The notes under the pieces are model-generated. The model saw only the letters and a list, made by a program, of their open reading frames with translations. It did no database searches and had not been told where the DNA came from. Made by a program: the position numbers and the translations under genes. A stretch of 64,000 nt of DNA from Xanthomonas vasicola (lineage in GTDB: Bacteria > Pseudomonadota > Gammaproteobacteria > Xanthomonadales > Xanthomonadaceae), in NCBI RefSeq assembly GCF_000772705.2, contig NZ_JSBW02000021.1:18789-82788 (forward strand). Direction: 5' to 3'. Positions 60,298 to 64,000 of the stretch are shown here, one piece after another (the stretch's first letter is position 1; each line of letters opens with the position of its first letter).

Positions 60298-63176
60298 ATG
60301 AAGCGTCTGATTGGCCCTTATCGGTCATGCTTGGCTGTGCAGTTGTCATTGTGTCTGATTCCCGCACTCGCCTGGGCGCAACCGCCTGAGGCCGCACCGA
60401 GCACGCGCACGCTCGACAGCGTGCAGGTCACCGGCACGCGCATCAAAACCGCCGAATTGCAGGGCCAGGTACCGATCCAGACGCTCAACCGCGCCGATAT
60501 CGAACGCACCGGCCTGACCTCCATCGGCGAAGTGCTGCAGGAGCTCACCGCGTCCGGTTCGGCGCTCAACGCCAAATTCAATTCGTCCGGCAACTTCGGT
60601 TTTCCACCCGATGGCGGCGGTGTGGGCGCCGGCTCGGCGCAGGTGGATCTGCGCCATCTCGGTTCCAAGCGCGTGCTGGTCTTGGTCGATGGCATTCGCT
60701 GGGTCAATGAATCCTCCGCGTCCGGTGTGGGTTCGTCGACCGATCTCAGCACCATTCCGCTGGCGATCGTGGAGCGCATCGAAGTGCTCGAAGACGGCGC
60801 TTCGTCGTTGTACGGCTCCGATGCGATTGCCGGTGTGGTCAACATCATCACCCGTCGCAGCTTCGACGGTGCGCAAGTCACGCTCAACTACGGGCAATAC
60901 GGCAAGGGCGATGGCGCCAATCAGGGCATGGATCTGGCCTGGGGCAAAAGTGGAGAGAATTTCAGCCTGTTTTTGGGCGCAAGCTATGTCAAACAGGATC
61001 CGATCTATGCGCGCGATCGTGCGCAGGCCCGCTTCCCGATTCCTGGTACCGGGCTGACCTTCGCCAGCTCGGCAACGCCGGATGGCCGCTTCCAGTTCGT
61101 CGATCCCAACACCGGCGTGCGCCAGAACCTCACGCCCAATGCCGGGGTGGGCACACCGCAATACGATGGCAGCGGCGGTTGCACGCGCAGCGACGACTAT
61201 CACTGCTTCGGCACCGCAGACCGCTACAACTTCGCCGAGCAGAATCTGTTGCTGACACCGTCCGAGCGCAAGGGCGTGTTCGCGCAGTTCCGCTACTATT
61301 TCAATGACGACGTGCAGTGGTACGTCAAGGCGTTGGGCAACCGGCGCGAATCGACCAACCAGGCCGCACCGGAGCCCATCTTCCTCGGGCCCGATGCCGG
61401 CACCGGCAACCCGCTGGCCGACAACATCGTGATCTCCGCGCTCAACCCGTTCAACCCGTTCGGATTCGATCTGGATTCGGCCACCAATCTGATCCAGATC
61501 GGTCGCAGGCCGGTGGAAGGCGGGCCGCGGCGTTACGAGCAACAGGTCGATACGCAGTATTTCGGCACCGGCCTGGTCGGCACGTTCGAAGGCGCAGGGC
61601 GAACCTGGTTCTGGGACGTCAACGGCATGTACAGCAAGAACAAGGCCGAGCAGACCAACTACGGCAGCTACCACCTCTACAACATCAACCTGGCGCTCGG
61701 CGACCCGGCTGGCTGCGCGGCCGTGGCCGGCTGCGTGCCGTTGGATATTTTCAGCGGCGCCGGCAGCATCACGCCGGAGATGTTGCGCTGGATCCAGCCG
61801 GTGGTGCGCGACCGCAGCCAGAACGAATTGAGCCTGTTTACCGCCAACCTCAGCAGCGAGTTTTCCAGTTGCCGGGCGGTGCGGTGTCGTTTGCCAGCGG
61901 GTACGAATACCGCAAGTACGAAGGTTCTTATCAACCCGATCCGCTCACCGTGGCCGGGCGTTACAACGGCGTGCCATCGTTGCCCACCTCGGGCAGCTAC
62001 GACGTTAACGAGGCGTATCTCGAGCTCAATATTCCGATCTTTGCCAACGCGTCATTGGGCGACAAGCTGGATTTGAATATTGCCGGGCGCTATTCGGACT
62101 ATTCGACATTCGGCGGCGAGTTCACGCCGAAGTATGGTCTGCGTTGGCAGGTCACCGATGAGTTGGTGTTGCGCACCAGTTATGCAGAAGGGTTCCGTGC
62201 GCCGACCATCGGCGAGTTGTTCGGTTCGGCGGCGCGTGCGGACTTGCAGCTGTCGGATCCCTGCTCGATCGGTCTGGGCGGCACCGCGCCGCGTGGCAGT
62301 GCGGCCAACTGTGCGGCGCTCGGCGTGCCTGCTGGCTATCAGCAGGCCAATCAGCAGATCTCGGTTACCACGGGCGGTAACGAGCAACTGGATCCGGAGC
62401 GTTCGCGCAGTTTCAGTGCGGGTTTGGTCTTCAGCCCTGGCTTTGCAAGCAATGCCAGTTGGTCCGATCGCCTCGATCTGGAGGTGACGTTCTATCGCCA
62501 TCATGTGGATGGTGCGATCCAGGCGATCAATGCGCAGACCCAGCTGGATCTGTGCGTGGATACGCTGGATAGCTTGTACTGCAATGGCATCGGGCGGGCA
62601 TCCACCGGTGGCATCAATGCCTTCAACAATCGGCTGACCAATCTGGGCTCGATCAAGACCGACGGTTGGGACGTGGATCTGTTCTGGACCCTGCCGGAAA
62701 CCGCGTTCGGGCGCTTCAAGCTGTCGTGGCAGAACACTTTGGTGGGCCGTTACGAGGCGCTAGGCGCAGCAGGTCAGCGGCAGCCGCAAGGGCCGGGTAT
62801 CGAGGTGGTCGACAGCGCAATTCCGGAATGGACCAGCAACGCGGTCCTGGATTGGTCGCTGGGCAACTGGACGGCATCGTGGACCGCGCGGCACATCTCC
62901 AAGCTCACCGAGCAATGCGGCGACGCGGCGGAGTTTGTGGTGTGTTCTGATCCGTCGGTGGGCACCAACCGGTTGGATGCGATTACCTATCACGATGCGC
63001 AAGTGGGCTATCGCGTCGATTGGCTCAAAGGTCTGCAACTCACTGCCGGCTTGAACAACGTGTTCGATAACGATCCGCCGATTTGCCTGTCGTGCTCTCT
63101 CAATGGCTACGACGCATCCACCTACGACATCCCCGGTGGACGGTTCTGGTATGCGCGTGTGGATTTGAAGTTCTAG
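60298..63176 (+). pseudogene. TonB-dependent receptor broken by a one-base frameshift
   Basis: The first frame runs from the ATG at 60298 (GGAGAGAGAAAGG upstream, signal peptide ending LAWAQ) through a plug domain ([74 protein letters not shown]) and the first barrel half. At the TTTT run 61861-61864 similarity passes to another frame (FQLPGGAVSFASGYEYRKYE), which continues to the proper end (FWYARVDLKF) at 63176. Restoring one base gives about 959 residues, a normal length. The first frame ends at 62076 after about 75 wrong residues. It belongs to the receptor type with VTGTRI and catechol or sugar ligands; the ligand is unknown. A sequencing error cannot be excluded. Confidence 0.85.
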
Positions 63177-63252
63177 CCCAATAGCGCTTACATAGCGGAC
63201 AGATGCGATGAATTGGGCAAAGGGCATTGGCGCTGCGACTTTACGGCGAGGC

Positions 63253-63353
63253 CCTTGCCCGCCCACCACCGCAGGACACGCCGCAAGTACGTCCTTTAGG
63301 CTCCTTGGCGGCATCCATGCCGCCAAGGGTCCCGCGACGGTGAGCGGGCAAGG
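63253..63353. repeat. REP-like palindromic dispersed repeat, copy C
   Basis: The core CCTTGGCGGCAT-CC-ATGCCGCCAAGG (63303-63328) is a perfect palindrome with a two-base centre. Outer arms CCTTGCCCGCCCACC (63253-63267) and GGTGAGCGGGCAAGG (63339-63353) are complementary but for one position. GGACACGCCG at 63274-63283 is the reverse complement of the common flank in copy B. The rest of 63177-63527 holds the IS left end and no gene. Confidence 0.85.
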
Positions 63354-63527
63354 ACCAGTGGAGATAGTCGGTGTTTATGCGGCAAGCACTGCATTACGTG
63401 CTTCTGACTCGCTAGCACGCATGTCGTTCTGTGATACGAACCATTATCCCCTGAGAGACGCTAAGGAAGGTCTGATCAACGCACCACAGATACGCGACAC
63501 TACCCGCCTCATGTTGAGGATTCATCC

Positions 63528-64000
63528 ATGCAACTGACGTTCGGTGATGCTGAGGGCCTGGGCAAGCGCAAGCAGACCCGGCGGGAGATCTTCCTGGCCG
63601 AGATGGTGCAGGTCGTTCCGTGGCAGCAACTGCTCGGGCTGATCGCGCCGCACTATCCGGTGTCGGGGGCGGCCAGGGCGGCAGCCATACGCCCTGGCGA
63701 CGATGTTGCGGATTCATCTGCTGCAGCAGTGGTATGCGTTGAGCGATCCGGCGATGGAAGAAGCGCTGCACGAGATTCCGACCTTACGGCGATTTGCCCA
63801 GCTCGGCGGGTTGGACGACATTCCCGACGCGACCACGATTCTCAACTTTCGGCGCCTGCTGGAGACCCATGGCCTTGCCGCGCGGATGCTGGAAGCGGTC
63901 AACGCGCATCTGGCGCGCAAGGGCCAGAGCCTGCGGTCGGGCACGATCGTCGATGCGACGCTGATCGCTGCACCCAGTTCGACCAAGAACGCCGATCACG
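63528..64000 (+). mobile_element. IS5-family insertion sequence, transposase frameshifted and cut by the right edge
   Basis: The transposase starts MQLTFGDAEGLGKRKQTRRE and reads normally to HYPVSG. Then an extra base in the G run at 63665-63669 shifts the frame. The expected RPGRQPYALATMLRIHLLQQ, SDPAMEEALHEIPTLRRFA, TTILNFRRLLETHGLAARML and IVDATLIAAPSSTKNADH (first catalytic Asp) follow in the +1-shifted frame up to the window end. The element's left terminus probably lies near 63450 (GAGAGACGCTAAGGAAGGTC), but the inverted repeat cannot be checked without the other end. IS5 members of this type have a single open frame, so this copy is likely dead. Confidence 0.8.

Noticed and set aside
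1..64000. CRISPR arrays, rRNA, tRNA genes, prophage or integrase attachment sites
   Set aside because: I looked for regularly spaced repeats, tRNA-like clover ends and phage genes and found none that could be supported by reading alone.

Overview
The window is about 64 kb of a high-GC gamma-proteobacterial chromosome, almost certainly a plant-associated Xanthomonas. This rests on the GH28 polygalacturonase, the several TonB-dependent receptors (TBDTs), the N-acetylglucosamine (GlcNAc) utilisation cluster, orphan remains of a second type II secretion cluster (xcs-like), the pga/xag-type exopolysaccharide operon and abundant IS debris. The loss of nearly all xcs genes and the IS load would fit X. 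oryzae or a relative, but species is an inference. There are no rRNA or tRNA genes and no CRISPR array that I can see.

Layout. 0-0.7 kb: decayed IS5 and IS3 transposase fragments. 0.9-2.3 kb: secreted polygalacturonase. 2.6-10.3 kb: envelope and lipoate block (mltB, rlpA, a D,D-carboxypeptidase, an LpxR-like outer-membrane protein on the opposite strand, ybeD, lipB, lipA). 10.8-13 kb: tail-specific protease. 13.2-14.1 kb: exported endonuclease/exonuclease/phosphatase-fold protein. 14.2-19 kb: NAD salvage block, with an NMN adenylyltransferase-Nudix fusion and a nicotinamide phosphoribosyltransferase, followed in tight linkage by a radical SAM protein and a methyltransferase-nucleotidyltransferase fusion. 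Both NAD genes carry the same short hairpin at exactly the same distance from the start codon. 19-25 kb: small lipoprotein, glycine-zipper and BON proteins, an unknown exported protein, an NAD-type 6-phosphogluconate dehydrogenase and a Gfo/Idh/MocA oxidoreductase. 25-28.8 kb: three-gene phosphorelay (sensor kinase, CheY-like regulator, REC-kinase-REC hybrid). 28.9-32 kb: folK, a pteridine-reductase-like SDR, a MidA-type methyltransferase and a VanZ protein. 32.1-33.2 kb: truncated gspM and orphan gspN, joined to a palindromic dispersed repeat.

33.2-48.9 kb is one carbohydrate utilisation locus. A TBDT imports an oligosaccharide. An exported GH2 and a GH89 alpha-N-acetylglucosaminidase trim it, a NagX-like membrane acetyltransferase-family protein and a NagP-like MFS transporter handle amino sugar at the inner membrane, and NagB-II plus NagA feed it into glycolysis. 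GntR (NagQ-like) and LacI (NagR-like) regulators are encoded inside the locus, and candidate operators lie upstream of the TBDT and of the GntR gene.

48.9-49.1 kb is a MITE-like inverted repeat. 49.4-55.2 kb is a pgaABCD operon (poly-GlcNAc type exopolysaccharide) on the minus strand, ending next to a TBDT 3' fragment. 56.5-60 kb holds cca and slt. 60.3-63.2 kb is a TBDT broken by a one-base frameshift. The right edge is an IS5-family transposase that is also frameshifted.

The most interesting items are the radical SAM / methyltransferase-nucleotidyltransferase pair attached to NAD salvage, together with the shared leader hairpin, and the xcs deletion joint at a REP-like palindrome.
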